Notes under the pieces: model-generated
Told to the model about the DNA's origin: nothing
What the model saw: only the letters and a program-made list of their open reading frames with translations
Database searches by the model: none
Assembly: GCF_000340215.1 (NCBI RefSeq)
Contig: NW_006921536.1
Location: forward strand, 5,836,594 to 5,900,593
Source of the DNA: Pseudocercospora fijiensis CIRAD86
Lineage: Eukaryota > Ascomycota > Dothideomycetes > Mycosphaerellales > Mycosphaerellaceae
DNA length: 64,000 nt
Direction: 5' to 3'
Shown: piece after piece, positions 23,213 through 36,450 of the stretch
Layout: each line of letters begins with the position of its first letter
How positions within the stretch are numbered: the stretch's first letter is position 1
Program-made: the position numbers and the translations under genes

Positions 23213-24638
23213 CGGTTTAGTCCTCGTAGTTATATATCCCTTTTAGTTAACGCTAATATTATTATATAGAACTTGTTTAGTTTACGCGATAGTAATAACG
23301 ACCTATCTAAGGAGGACTAGCTACTAGGTAACTCGAATAATTTAGTCCCGACGAAGACTATTCTCGAGTATATCTTCGCTATATCCGATAATACTTTTAC
23401 TATCGACGATCTTATAGTAGAGGATATACCTAACGATATCCGCTTCCTATATTCGAAGCCGAAACTACGCCTCGCCGTCTATTTCTTATATATAGCCTAC
23501 CTAGTATAAATAGTTACCGAGATATATAAAGACTATACGTACGTACTCGAAGTACCTCTAGAGATTCCCTCTAAATACCGAAAGGTAGCTAAGAGTATTT
23601 AAGGCTAGGAGGTTAACGGAAATGTCCTCTTTCGCCTTATATTACTAGTCTAATACTAGTATACTAAGGTTCGTAAGAATAAGGAAGTAGGGGATATAGC
23701 GTACGTATTTAAGAAGGATTTCTACGGTAGGGCTAACGCGGAGCCTATCGTATACGGAGTCCCCGGTACTACGATATTTAATACCGTAGAGTAGGCCTAA
23801 GACTAAAAACTAGCCGATAACGAAGCTCGCTAGGCTCTAGCCGACGTCGAAAGCGAATTCTTTACTAATATAAAATATACTATTCTCCGTTCGGCCTAAA
23901 AGTATAATAATACTATCTAATATCTCTTAGGTATACGCTATAACCTATTCGCGGGTAAGACTACTAATCTTAATATACGCGATCTAGATATATAGGATTA
24001 GACTATATACGACGAATATATTAAATACCTCGCCGAGCGCCGTAATCTAATCTTCTTTAACGACTATACTACTATCGATCCGGCTAATAAGCGGTTTCTC
24101 TATAAAGGTTACCGCTAATATATAGAGAAGGTCTACCGTACCGTAGGTATACCTCTATTCTAAGATATAAACGATAATCTACTATCGGCTATATAGGACT
24201 ATATTAACCGAGAGGCCGAGTACTATACCGCCGACTCTCTAGACTACCGCGAACTTCTATAGTCTCTTACGGATACGAATACTATATTTAGCAATATATT
24301 ATATTATATAAATAGCGTATTAGCCGTCCCTCCTATATTTATAGATATATATACCGCGACGGGTATTATAGTTACCGCGCTCTTAGATAGCGAGATTAAC
24401 CCTATTAGTAAGTATAGATTCTATATTATATTTCGCGATCTCGCCTTAAAGCTATAGTAGCCTTAGGTAATCGCGTAGATTCTCTAAATATAGAAGTCGC
24501 CTATATAAGGCGCTATCCTCGCCGATAACGTAGGTACTAGTAAGACTATTACGGTCCTCTACGCTATCGTCTATTAGTCCGAATATATCGAAGAATAGCG
24601 TCGTAACTACCGAGGTATGTTTTCTCTTTCTACGTATA

Positions 24639-24711
24639 GACCGTTTTACCGGCCGGTAATCTAGTCGTCGCTTATATACCTTTTTCTTTTTATCCGGATA
24701 GTAAAATAGTC
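24639..24711. repeat. Double-palindrome element, family 1, in SNF2b intron 2
   Basis: GACCGTTTTACCGGCCGGTAA and TTTTTATCCGGATAGTAAAA lie inside intron 24615-24751 (GTATGT...ACTAAC...ATAG). Confidence 0.8.
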
Positions 24712-26425
24712 TACCTACTACTTATTTCTCCTCTACTAACGTTTATTATAGCCGCACTCTACTACGCGTATATCGAGAGTAATATCGCGCCTCGCCCTAT
24801 TACTAATATATAAATTCCTATATCTATAGTTAACGCTACCGACTAGGCCTCGATAGACGTCGATACTCGCCTACCTACGCCGAATAAGTAGGAGCTTATC
24901 GATACCTACGTCTAGGCCTATCTAGGATTGCCTATAGAGTCTAAGCCGGGCTAGTATATCGGTATCGATATCTAAATAGTAAAGGCCGGTAGCGAGTAGC
25001 GTACTCTACTAAAGTATATAGACGCTAATATATATAACCTCGTATTCTTAGTAGTCTAAGCCTTCTTTAACGAGTATAATCCGGCCCTACCGGATTATAT
25101 ACCCGTATACGAGATTAGCCCTAATACGGCCGTTAATACTTAGTATAATAATTGCGCCCGATACTTTAGGCCTAGAGAGGGCTACGCGCGCTATATTAAC
25201 GTCGCTATATATATTAACGTTAAGCCCGATCCTAAGAATCCTATCTACTATATTAAAGATACTACCGCTAAGCTAGAAGGTCTTATTACTTTCGTTAATA
25301 GGTTACTAGTCGAAAGCCTATAAACTACTTATACTATCCTTATTACTACTAAGGATTTATAGGTCTAGAAGACTATATAACTAGGTATTATATATAAGAC
25401 GCGATACGGCTAGAAACTCGAGTAACTCCGCGATATCGAGGAACCCGAAGAGTCTCTCGACGACTTTACTATACTCGATAATACCGCCGAGTATATATAC
25501 GACGCTACTAAGGAAGAGGAGAAGGACGAGGCGTTCCTACTAGAGTATATATCTAATAATATATCTCTTTTATAGGGTATACGCGCCGCCCGGCTATCTA
25601 TTATTATCGGTGATAAAGGCTATTACTTTAAGAATAAGTTTTCTCTATAAAGTAACTCCGTATAAATACTACTTAATAACGAGTATATAGTCTTAGTATT
25701 CGCGATAGCTACGCTATTCTATAATAATATAGCCGACTTTGCTAGCCTTATACGCTATCTCTTTCGGCGTATTTATAAGAAGTAGCTAGATACTCGATAT
25801 AAAGAACTTATCGGTAGCCTCGGTAGCTCGGACGTCTACGAGCGGCTATATAAGGAGTTCCGTAAGAAGTACGGTATAGACTAGACTCGCGTATCTACTA
25901 ACTAAGTATTCTAACCTACCCCGAATAGTAATAGTAAGAAGTAGTATAGTATTAGCGAGTAGGAACGCTATCTTTAGGTAATCGATCCTATCGCCTAGTA
26001 GACTCTCTTACGCCTAAGCGATAAGAAAAATATAGATAAGCGCTACTCTACTTTTATTTCTCTACCGATAAGTATCTATATACTTCGCCGCGTTAAAGGT
26101 ACCTAACTACTTATCTAAGGCGAGACTATAATACTCGGCTCCGAAATCCTACTATAGTAGATTATCTATATAGAGACCTCGCCTACTTTAACGTTAAAGG
26201 CTATATATCGCGCCGTAGTCGCTAGATTCGCTATAATCGTAGATAACGACCGCCTTAACTGCGTCTATAATAACCCGACTACTCCTAGCTAGAAGCGCTC
26301 CTACTCTACCGTATTTCGCTAATTATTAGTACTTAGCGCCTCTTCGGATATATTTAGCTAGCTTCTTAAGTATAATATCGACTCTTCTACGCTATATATT
26401 AACTTACTATAAGTCTACTATCTCT

Positions 26426-26493
26426 AACCGTTTCGCCGGCTAGTAAAATTATTATATAATATCGACAGTTTTACTAGCCGGCGAAATAGTCGG
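26426..26493. repeat. Double-palindrome element, family 1, in SNF2b intron 3
   Basis: AACCGTTTCGCCGGC/TAGTAAAA and AGTTTTACTAGC/CGGCGAAATAGT form two palindromes about 20 bp apart inside intron 26409-26536. Confidence 0.8.
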
Positions 26494-26600
26494 CGATTAC
26501 TCTACTTTAACTATACTCTTACTAACTACTGTTTAGGTCTTAGAACTTTATATTTACCTAGGACTTCTTTTAGACCTATACTAAGGGAAATGTTAATAAC

Positions 26601-27149
26601 CCTAGTATTAAGGCGCGCCTAGATTGCCTTAAGTACCTAATTTAAGAGTTACCTAAGCTATACGCTTCGCTATAGCTCCTCTACTAATACGTTATCCTAG
26701 ATCCTAGAGCTAAACATTCTAGTATTACAATGTTCGAGCATATAGCGTAGGCGCGGCCGTGCGTCCTCTAAACACTAAACAGGGATATTAGAATGTTTGT
26801 ACTAAAACGTTTGCTTTCTATTAGTAGACCTCGCCTACGGCCGCAGAATTCGCCCGTAGCCGTTTCTTCTCGTTGCCCCTAAGAGTCGGTTATATGCCTA
26901 CGTATTGTTTATATACGACTCCCTTTACGTCGCTCCTACGCAAAGTTTAGACAATCTACCTTCGCGTCCTAAGTCTCGCTAATCTATCCTAGCGTAAACA
27001 TAGCTACTAGACAATCTATTCTTTTTATTAGCAGCTTGTTACTTTATACTATTACCTTACTATTATAGCAGATTACTAGCCCCTTTATTGTATATAAGTA
27101 TAGGTTTCTTCTTTATAAGTATAATGCGCGTCTAATAGAGATGTCTCGA
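26601..27149. other. Weakly RIP-mutated stretch, no gene assigned
   Basis: CpA and TpG are clearly more frequent here than in the flanks (ATTACAATGTTCGAGCAT, AACACTAAACAGGG, TTAGCAGCTTG). It is a candidate 5' region for the next gene. I see no ORF or RNA gene. Confidence 0.4.
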
Positions 27150-28765
27150 CCCGACTTAATCTTATTACCCCCGCGTAGTGTAAAGATTTCCTCGTAGTAT
27201 AGAAACCAACCGACGAGAACGTAATAGCTCTTAAAGTCCTACGCGGACCTAACGAACCTAGAACTACGAAGGCAGACACACTTAGGCGTATATTCGAACA
27301 GATCGGTAATTCTATCGAGAGTAACTTAGTTAGGGCGACTATACTCTAGCGATACGCTCTATAGTATAAGATCTAGGAGACTAGTACTAATCCTTTACTC
27401 CGTATATCCTAAGCCTTTGTTCGAAGCCTCGACTAGTACGGCCTAATCTATTACGCCGTCGTCCTCGGAACATCTATAGACGCCTCCCGCCGAGTAAGCA
27501 ATCGTATTATCGAAGCCGCCTAGGGCGAAGATTAGTTTACTTAAGCCTCGGAGCTTGTCCGGCTTCCGTTTAGCGCTCCACTTTTAGTACCTAAACGTAT
27601 TTTCGCCGATATTGTAGCTACTACTCGGATTAGACTTAGTCTCGAAGAAGCCTATCGCTTCTAGATATAAGGTAAACGGAAGAGGCTCGCGGAAGCCTAG
27701 AATAGTCGCGTTAATAAGAGGAAGAGCGCTCTTTACGATTTTATTACCGGTAGTAATATTACCGCTATAAGAGACGCTTACAAACCGAAACCTAGCAAGG
27801 AACGCACGATGTAGGCCTACCTACCTAACATTCCTAAAGACTATATCGTTCTCTAAGGCTTTAAGATAGGGCGCAATTTACTAGCGCCGAAAAAATATCT
27901 ATTACGCGCCTTATGCAAAAAATATCTAAGGAAACCTAGGGTCAAAGCGGGTAGTAATATACTAGTACTAGATTTATAGCTAGAAGACGATAGCGTAGAA
28001 CCCGATATGCCGGCATTAGACGACGAAGGAGGGAAAGGTATCTAGGACAATCCTCTTAACGTAGATAGAGATACGGCTTCTAATTTTCTTAATATATACG
28101 ATAGATTAGAGCTCCGTTTACAATGTCGCCGGCTTAGCCGTAGAGAAGGGATAGAAGCCTACTATGCCTACTGCCGCAAATGGTAGATAGACTTTACCTA
28201 TGCTTTGCTACCGAATATTAGAGAGCGTCTCGCTATATTAGGCCGGCTACCGTATATATAAACTTTAATTACTCCGTTCCTACTACGTACCGTCCCTATA
28301 CCTAATATATATAAATGCTAACTAGTTTGCTATATAGCGAAAGATCTACCCGTTTTCTAGCTAGTAAAGTAGTCTATATCTTATACCTTTTACTTAATCT
28401 TACGACCGCCTCGCTTAGAAGCCCGTAACCTATGCGTATATAGCTCCCTACTATCCCGAGGCGGATTGGCTCGTAGCTATATACTATCTATTCTAACCGC
28501 CTGCCCGGATTTCTAACTAGTTTATACCTACGCTATACTAAGTTATATTCTATACGACCTTCGCCTTATTATCTTCCTATACACTATTTATAGTAGATAC
28601 GGCCTATATAGAGATACTATTAAGGTTTAGGTTAGACAATCCGCGCCTTAACTACTTTAGTCTATAAAGGAGGCGATAGATATACGTCCGTTAACGCGCT
28701 CTCGCGATTAATATATTATTACGATCGAGATTATTAGGGTTATAAGAACTACTCCTAACACCTAG
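27150..28765 (+). pseudogene. Unidentified gene upstream of RecQ
   Basis: The plus-strand frame reads DENVIALKVLRGPNEPRTTK, ADTLRRIFEQIGNSIESNLV, LPFSAPLLVPKRIFADIVA, TRIRLSLEEAYRF, a basic stretch (GKRKRLAEA, NSRVNKRKSALYDF), KKYLLRALCKKYLRKPRVK, an acidic stretch LEDDSVEPDMPALDDEGGKG and RLELRLQCRRLSRREGIEAY, with few stops between 27240 and 28310. A palindromic element (28320-28374) follows. Then there is a second stretch up to the RecQ start in which the frame is unclear. The first part is less RIP-mutated than most of the window. No domain is recognised. No ATG is in frame with the N-terminal part, so an upstream intron or a mutated start is likely. Confidence 0.5.
28320..28374. repeat. 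Double-palindrome element, family 1
   Basis: ACTAGTTTGCTATATAGCGAAA and CCGTTTTCTAGC/TAGTAAAG lie in tandem, preceded by ATGCTAAC. It is probably intronic in the unidentified gene. Confidence 0.65.
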
Positions 28766-28773
28766 GGACCTAT

Positions 28774-31700
28774 ATGCCGGAAAGATACCGTTTCGAGGAT
28801 TACTTCTATTATCTTCCTTAATATCGCATTATTAAGTACGTAACTTGCCGATACGCTATGCCTCCTTACTATTTTTACGCTTACCTTAGCCGCTAATACC
28901 GATATACTATTCCTATTACTATCCGTCGCCTTCTTATCGAAGAATTTAAGCCGTTCCCCGATATTACTATAATACCCGACTAGGTAATTTGGCCCTAGCT
29001 AACCGATAATTAAGCCCTAGAGTTCCCGCTCTACTTCGATTATTTCCGATATACTACTATCGACGAATAGGGCGAATAATATACGGCTGTCTTTTACTCG
29101 CGTGCCTCGATATAAGAGTATTATAAAACGCGATATAAGTAGACTAATACCTAGACTCGGGGCGGTAGTAGAAAAGCCCGCCTATAAGAGATACCTAATC
29201 GCCTATAGGAGAGTAATATCTATATATAGCAATTCTTCTACCCTAAAGCTAGATACGAACCCGGATAGAATCGCCTATTCTAGGTCTATCGTCGCGCTCG
29301 TATAGTGCCTATTCCCTCCTTATCGTATAACGACTAGTTTGCGTCTACCCTAATTAAAGCCTAGGCCGATATCTAGGAGAAACTAGACGAGGATCGAAAT
29401 GTCGTTTACGATAGCTTAGCCTATATATCTGCCCTTCTCCCCTAGATTTAGTAACTCTTTATCGACCTTTACGTCGTCTTACTCTATAAAGACGAAATAT
29501 AGGCCGCTATCTGCCTCCCTAAAGAAGATAATAAGCCCTATACTATAGAAGTTATCGCTATCGCTCGCCGAGCGTTCTCTTATACGATAAGGCATTATAG
29601 CGAAAGTAGCCTCTATTTTAACCTTACTAATTCCCGTAAGCAAGCCTTCGCTAACTTTTATAATATAATATAGAAGTCCGACTATTATAAACATTTTCGC
29701 TTTCGGCGCTATAAGACCCGCTTAAGCGAACTTAAATACGCCGATACTATACTATACGCGCTAGTATATTTTATTCGTTATATCTCCCCTAAAGTTCTAT
29801 TTTTCCCTTCTATAATATCGCCTACCGATAAACTTAACGACGACGTCGACGCCGAAGTTGCTAGTTAAGTAAGCGATAAAGTCGACGAAAAAGTCGACTA
29901 TAGCCCTACCTAAGTAACGCCGACCGACGAATAGCGCGAACTCTAGAATAAACTTAGCGACTGCGTCCGAAGCGGTATTACCGAGACGGAAGAACTAGAA
30001 CTATATCCTCTTATTTCCTAGTTATTACTCTCCCTATTCTAGTACCTAATTAGTAGTCGTCGGTTCTACTTTCCGCTCCTTAGCTACCTCGCCCTTTATA
30101 TAGTATAACTATATTCGGGCGTATAGCGGGAGCCGAACGACTTTAATTACTATCTCTCCGCTATTGTTTAGATAGGGCAACTCCTCGTATTTAACTACTC
30201 CCGGCGTTATAACTAGGGCTTCGACCGCGACGACGAAGTTTTAGAGGCTATTAAGTATAAGATAGAGTTACTCTTTACGCGAGAGACCGCTATCCGAGAA
30301 ATTGTCTGCTAGCGTAGTACCCTCTTCGCCTTTACTAGTAACTATATATCGACTAATTAGGCTATCTAGGCCGCCGACGGTAAATCTGTTTAATTTAGGG
30401 ACGTCGTACTACGAGTTATAGACCTAACTACCCTACTCGAGTATTGCTATCGATAGGCGTATAAGATCCTACGGCGCGACCTCCTTTTCGGACTCCCGTA
30501 TAACTCTATCCCCCTTACCGACCTTTATAACTACCCCGAAGAAACTACCGTCTACTTTAGCTTCCTCTAGGATAAGCGTAATACTACTATCGTTAACCTA
30601 GCTCGGACGTTCGTTATTAACGCTATCGCTAGTAATCCGGCTCTATTGTATTTATACTTAGAGGCCGGTTTAGATACACTCCGCCTTAGCTCGGTAGTCG
30701 GCGTATATAAGCATTGCGTCTAAGAGTTCCTTTAGCTACTTAGCGTCCTTATATTTATTAGTAGCGGTTAGCCCGCCTACGAACCCGAATTCTTCTCGGC
30801 GATATAGCGTAACACTTAGTCGGTCCGCTCTATTACTATCCGAAATAGATGCGTTATAATTTACCTAACCTATACTAAGCTCCGCTAGAAGCTAAATAAC
30901 AAATAAAACGTCCGCTTCCTATTTAAGCTCGGCCGCCTACTTATCGATTACCTTATATATATTTAACTATTTCGCGAGCTCTACTAGTATTAATCTAACC
31001 CTAGGTAGGTACTTAGTCCTTTCCTCTAGTCTAAGGACAACCTCGTCTAGTCGGATAATACTATAACCCGATACCTTCGTCGATAGACCGTAGCCGCTAG
31101 CCTGCCCGCCTTCGGTATTAGCGAGTAGCGTTACTTCTCCGTCGCTATCGTTAAGAAATTCTTTAGCAAGTTCGTAGGCTTCGATTAATCGGACGTAGAC
31201 GACGAAAACGACGAGGTCGACGATATAGAGGTAGCTATAGCTAGGTAGCGTAACTATAGTCTCTATACTGCTAACATTTTATATACTAACGCTAATCTAT
31301 TCGCCGCGTCGTCTAACTTATAGGATAGCTTAATCTAAGGCAGGTACCGCGCGTCTTGTATCTAGTCGAACTTCCTCTAGCTTCCTACCGCTATTGCTCG
31401 CTACTAGGGGACCTAGCCGTCGCTAGGTAGCTCTATTAGTAACCTCTTAGTACTCGAGAATAGTAGTCTCGCCCCCGTCTTTACCCTCGATAAAGCCCTA
31501 TAGTACGCGCGCGAAATTATATAAAACCCGCGGCTATAGTAGAAGAGCGAGAGTTAAGCGACTACTATATAATAGATCCTCTCCCTCGAGGCCCGACTAC
31601 TCGTCGTCCTCGGTACTAGCGCCGGTAAGAGTCTCCTCTTTATAGTTCCTTGCTATATAAAAGGTACGCGGACTACCGTACTTATCCTTTCTCTAGTTGC

Positions 31701-33325
31701 TCTACGAGTTAATATACTTACCCGACTTAAAGCCGCTAAAGTGTCCTATATAGTATAGTAACTAGGAATAGAGCGCCCCGCTTCCCTTATCCTAGTTAGT
31801 ACTAAGGCCGCCTACTCTACCTAATTTATTATATATATACGGCGTCTCGGAGTCTAGAACTAGCTCGATTGTATCTTCGTCGACGAGTACTATTTAACTG
31901 TAACCGCGTTGCCGTACCGCTCTATTTTTCGCTAATTTAGCTATCTCGGGTCGATTAGTACCTAGGTTATCTACCTAACCGCTACTCTACTACTATTAAT
32001 AGAACCTAAATTCCTATAGCGTAACGTTATCGCCTAGCCTATAACAGTACGGCGGAGTACTAATCGCGCTAATATTGCATATCGTGTTTCCTTATACTAG
32101 TAGGTATAGTTACTACTTATAGCTATACGACTTATTAGAAAGTAACCTAGGGCGAGTATATTCGTACCCGGCGATCGCGTCCTAGTATTCGTATATAGTC
32201 TCGACTACGCCGAGTAGCTAGCGAGGGAAATTAATTGCCCGTACTTTACCGCCGCTAGTAGAACTACTAGCGAGAAAGAATAGCTGCTCGACGCCTAGCT
32301 TAATAGCACCGACAATCTATTTCTTATCGCTACTCCTACGCTCGGCGAAGGATTCGACGTACTACGTATCCGGGTTATTGTCTACGTCGGCCTCCTACTC
32401 TTACTAATATTATTTGTATAATAGTCCGGTCGTACTAGGCGAGATAGAAAGCTAGTACTATCTTACCTCCTACTACTAACCGAACTAACTATACTAGCAA
32501 CGGTCGACTAGAGTAAGCTTAGCTTCGATTAATACTCTTACGTAGATAACGTTAGCTATATATAGTAGCGCGAGAGGCAAGCTATATAGCAATATACTCG
32601 CGTAGGTAAATGTTTGCGTCTAATTATATCTAATTACCTCGATAGTCCCTAATTCCGCTTAACGTATATATCTAACCTAGACGATAGTAACGAGCTCTAC
32701 TAACGATATATATACTAACTAGTACCGCCTCTAACCTAGCCCGAAACGCCGTAGGCTTAGGCGATCCGTCGGCAGACTACCTATTTCTAGTATATCTAGC
32801 AAAACGAAGCTAGTAGTATAATGTAGTTCGACCGCAACCTCGCCGTTATCTAATAACTATATACTATCTGCCGCTTCGTTAATCCCCGCCTCCTTATATA
32901 CTAATTCTCTTAATACCTACGCGCTAACTTCGTAGTTACGAAGAAGAGGCAAGCGCTCTAGACTAAGCCGATCGAGAGGTACTATGCCTACTTCTACTAC
33001 TATTTCCCTTTTACTATATACTAGGAATATAGCAAGCAAACACAGAGTTGTTAACGGCTAGACGTTATATAGCTAGTCGCTATCGGCGTGTTCTAGTCGC
33101 TATAGATAGGTCCTACTTAGATCCGGGATAAATTCTAGTACTAATTTAAAACGCTAGAGGAATACCTCTAGTAGATAACTTAGAGTACTATATAGGATAG
33201 AAAAAAGGCTATCTAAGGTGTTCGTCTCTACGCTATCGCTATCGAGCACGTTCTAGCTAGGAACGTTAAACTAGATCCAGTACCCGCTAATAACTATATA
33301 GAGTAGGAATTCTAGATACTAACTA
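28774..33325 (+). pseudogene. RecQ-family helicase relic (telomere-linked-helicase type), full length, copy B
   Basis: ATG at 28774 opens a frame without indels to at least codon 1500. Residues 22-42 form a C2H2-type finger (positions C-x2-C-x11-H-x4-H, three of the four ligands now Tyr), as in the N-terminal region often fused to fungal subtelomeric RecQ proteins. Near residue 780 is FGISE with a following RYFSVAI block, then an acidic stretch. The helicase core has Walker A GTSAGKS at residues 947-953 (intact), DEYY (from DECH) at 1037-1040, YLTATL at about 1067-1072, VLVFVYSLDYAE, ATPTLGEGFDVL near 1182, and SGRTRRDRK from 1218. The unit would unwind DNA 3'-5'. Many in-frame TAG/TAA codons make it a pseudogene. 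The C-terminus is taken just before the palindrome at 33321. Confidence 0.9.
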
Positions 33326-33398
33326 TTTCGCCGGCTAGAAAAAAAAACAATAATATACCGGTTATACTATTTACTTTTCTGTCTAGCGAAATAGTCGG
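33321..33398. repeat. Double-palindrome element, family 1 (copy B of 7366-7442)
   Basis: Same inverted halves AACTATTTCGCCGGC and GTCTAGCGAAATAGTCGG, lying between the ends of convergent frames. Confidence 0.75.
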
Positions 33399-33399
33399 C

Positions 33400-36317
33400 A
33401 CGTAGCTATATTATCGCTATATTAACTCGGTAGTTAGGCGGGAGTAATAGTCTCTAATCTACTAACGATATTATTATACTAGTATCCTTATTAAATTAAT
33501 AACGCTATAGCGTCGCTACGCTCGTATACTATAGTATAAGATGTCTACCGACGTTAGAAGTAGAGTATATAACTAAATAGTTATAGCTAGCATTTACCTA
33601 TATCGCTAGACCGTTTAAGTTAAATACGGATAGAGCGTAGTTAGTCGAGATCTAAAATATAAACTATCTATAAACCGAACTACTATTACTCGATATATTC
33701 TACTTTCTCTATCCTTACCCTAACTGCCTCCTTGTCGCCTTTCGCCTACGTCGTATATTAACCTACCGACGATAATATACTAATAGTATCGTCGCCCTTC
33801 GTTAGAGTATTTCCGCCTATAGACTTATTATCTCTACTACTATCTCTACGATCTATTCCTCTAGCATCTCTATACTTAGCTACTTTTTATTTATTGTTCG
33901 CCCGTATACTACCTAGCCGGCCGATAAATCTTCCTCTACGCTCCTCCTCCCGCTTATCCCCTATTTATCGTAGCCTTCGCCTAGTCCGCCTATTCCCTCC
34001 CTATTAACCTCTATTATGCCCTTACTTAATCTACCTATTACTCTCTCGTTAACTTCTATTATACCCTTACCTACTATTATATTACTATCTACTAGTATAC
34101 TATCTATCTAATCGCTAGGCCTATTAACCCGCGCCTATGTCGCTAACTTATCTAGTCGCTATTTCCCTATTTCTATCCTATAATAGTATATTTCCTATAT
34201 AAATAAAAACGCTATATATTCTACGTAATGTAACTATTTCTCCTCCGCCGAGAAGCTCGCCTAGTTATACTATAGAAGTAGTAGCGGTCGCTCGTATAAC
34301 TATCGTTATATTAATATTCTATCGCAATACTCGGCTATATTACTAGTCGCTAGCGCCGGCTCGGTATAACTCGCTAATATTTAGTAGTCGGCTATCTCGG
34401 CAGTCTTACTCGTATCTACGCGACGGCTAGCCGTAGAGAGAAGTTTTAGAATAGCGACGTGCTCGAGTAGTTTAGTAGGCGAAATCGGATAAAGGTAGGA
34501 TATAGACAACCTCTAGAACCGACGTCCTCTTATATCTTTCCTCGCTATATATATTAGACTACCTACCGTATCGCTACTTTGTCTATTATTGTAGCCGATC
34601 CTACCTTACGTCCTACTAGAACTGTACGCAAACTCGATTAAATTTTACCGTACCGCTCGTGCCTACGCGTCCGCCTCTACTTATCGTATACTATTTCTTT
34701 TATAATATACTATTCGCCTACGTACTCTCTCTAGTATACTCGAATAGCGCGGTTATACTATACTGCATTTCGATCTAGGCGTCGTATTTGAAATCCGCGT
34801 ATATAAGTTAGGTTTAATTTAATATCTCCTCGTACGTCGTCGTATATTATCTATCGTAATCTCTTATATTCCCTCTAGCCCTTACTATTACTTAGGGGTC
34901 GAGCGCTAATACTATAGCTCTCTCGCCTCGTATTTATACGTACTATCGACGGCAGCTAATAAAGTGCTACTTACCCGGGTTATTTCTTACTACCGGTATC
35001 TGCTTTATACCTATTATCCTAGCGAGTGCGCTAATATCCCGACCGATCGACGTACTAGCTTAGTTTCTATACTATCGTACTAACTATAGGCCTCCTCTAG
35101 TAGTTAGGTTAGATCTCGCTAGTAGAGGACATACTCGGTTAAGTCGGATTACATCCTATATAACTTAACGTAGGTATACTTGCTAGACAATCTACCGGTT
35201 TTTCCCTATCTCGCGACACCCGTATTAAAATACTAGAACCTGTCGGTAAAGGAGTCGGCTAGATCGAGTATTATTAGACATAAGCTATTTATAGAGATCT
35301 TATACGTTAACCTGCTTATATATATAGTATAGTCGATACTACGCCGTAGTGCCGCTAAACATCGCTAGCTACGTATAGGAGGTAAATGTATATAGTTATA
35401 GTGCTACCCGAATTTCTATATCTAGCACTTCTATCGTATAAGACTTAGGCGTTATATAACCTAGGGCTAATCTACTAAACGACGATTAGATACGAACCGG
35501 TTTGCTAGGCGGCAAACTATATTGTCTATATTACTTTTGCTAGCTAGTAAAATAGTTAGTACTCTCGCATTGTAATTGCGGTTATAGTAGATGCGTCTAC
35601 TAGCTATAGGTCGTAGTATAGCAACGCTACTAAGGCTCGAACCCTAATTGCGCTATCTATCCCTAGATATAGCTCGACTATTATACCTCGCCGACTAGAT
35701 TTTATTGTATATCGTCTATTAGGACGTCCGGTATACTATCTATGCCGTTATCGTAGCCTTAGCTATCTTAGTCTAGTATATTCTTACTTACCTAGTAGTC
35801 TACTATTATCTAATCCGGCTATTGTCGAGGTAATCCGATATATCCTTACGTTATAATACTAACGGACCCGTATACGGACTTGTTAGGCTATATACTAGTT
35901 TATATATAGTTATTATATACGTAATAAAATACTACGATTAACTCGGTTAGTATTTAGTTCTTAAAACTGTTAATTCGTAATATCGTAGAATAGATAGCGG
36001 TTAGTTCGTTTATCTAGGATATACGTCCGAAATTATAGTATATTTTCGAACGACTATAATTCTCGAAAACTAATTTCTCCCCCGATCGATTAGATAACAA
36101 CGCCCTAATCTAACGACATCTTTTATTATTTATCTACCCGAATATAAACCTACTATAACCGAGATAGTCCGAGTAAATTAGTAACCTTACCGCCGCTAAG
36201 ATTTACCCTAATCGTTGCTAACCCTCGGGTCTAGCTTACTTACGTATTACGCTCCGTATACTAACGGCGTTTTCTAGGGCAGGTTTTATAGGTTACCTCC
36301 TCCTACTACCGCATATT
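33400..36317 (-). pseudogene. Unidentified two-exon reading frame, copy B
   Basis: Counterpart of 10366-7445. The exon split is at a double palindrome (35494-35559). It shows the same Gly/Ile repeat block and the same absence of a recognisable domain. Differences from copy A are almost all transitions, plus a 5-bp difference near 35150. Confidence 0.45.
35494..35559. repeat. Double-palindrome element, family 1 (copy B of 9543-9608)
   Basis: GGTTTGCTAGGCGGCAAACT and CTTTTGCTAGC/TAGTAAAAT. Several palindromic positions are better matched than in copy A. Confidence 0.7.
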
Positions 36318-36346
36318 ATATAGTAAATTATTAATAGTATAATGCT

Positions 36347-36411
36347 AACTGTTTTGCCGCCTAGCAAACTGCCGGGCTATTGTCTATTTTCCTAGCCGGC
36401 AAAACAGTTAG
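36347..36411. repeat. Double-palindrome element, family 1 (copy B of 10396-10460)
   Basis: CTGTTTTGCCGCC/TAGCAAACTG and TTTTCCTAGCCGGCAAAACAG. Confidence 0.7.
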
Positions 36412-36450
36412 TACTCTTATATAGTTGCATTTATTATCCTATAGTTTAAC

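Larger units (their letters stand above)
22590..26600 (+). pseudogene. SNF2-family ATPase relic, SNF2b, truncated before the C-terminal helicase domain
   Basis: The likely start is ATA (former ATG) at 22590, giving NPNKKFVLTSLATPKKYKK. Exon 1 ends before a GTAAGT intron (23106-23269). Exon 2 contains NNDLSKED, a long N-terminal region and Walker A at 24524-24547 (DNVGTSKT in GAILADNVGTSKTI). A GTATGT intron (24615-24751) lies at the position equivalent to SNF2a intron 1. Exon 3 has DKGYYFKN at the DEAH-box position, TLFYNNIADFASLIRYLFRR and ISIYILRRVKGTQL. A third intron (26409-26536) matches SNF2a intron 2. The next exon is similar to SNF2a for about 50 bp and then is lost near 26590, so HELICc is absent. 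Confidence 0.8.

Noticed and set aside
29102..29305. Plus-strand ATG frame MPRYKSIIKRDISRL
   Set aside because: It is out of register with the RecQ frame that runs from 28774 to Walker A; the RecQ frame explains this region.
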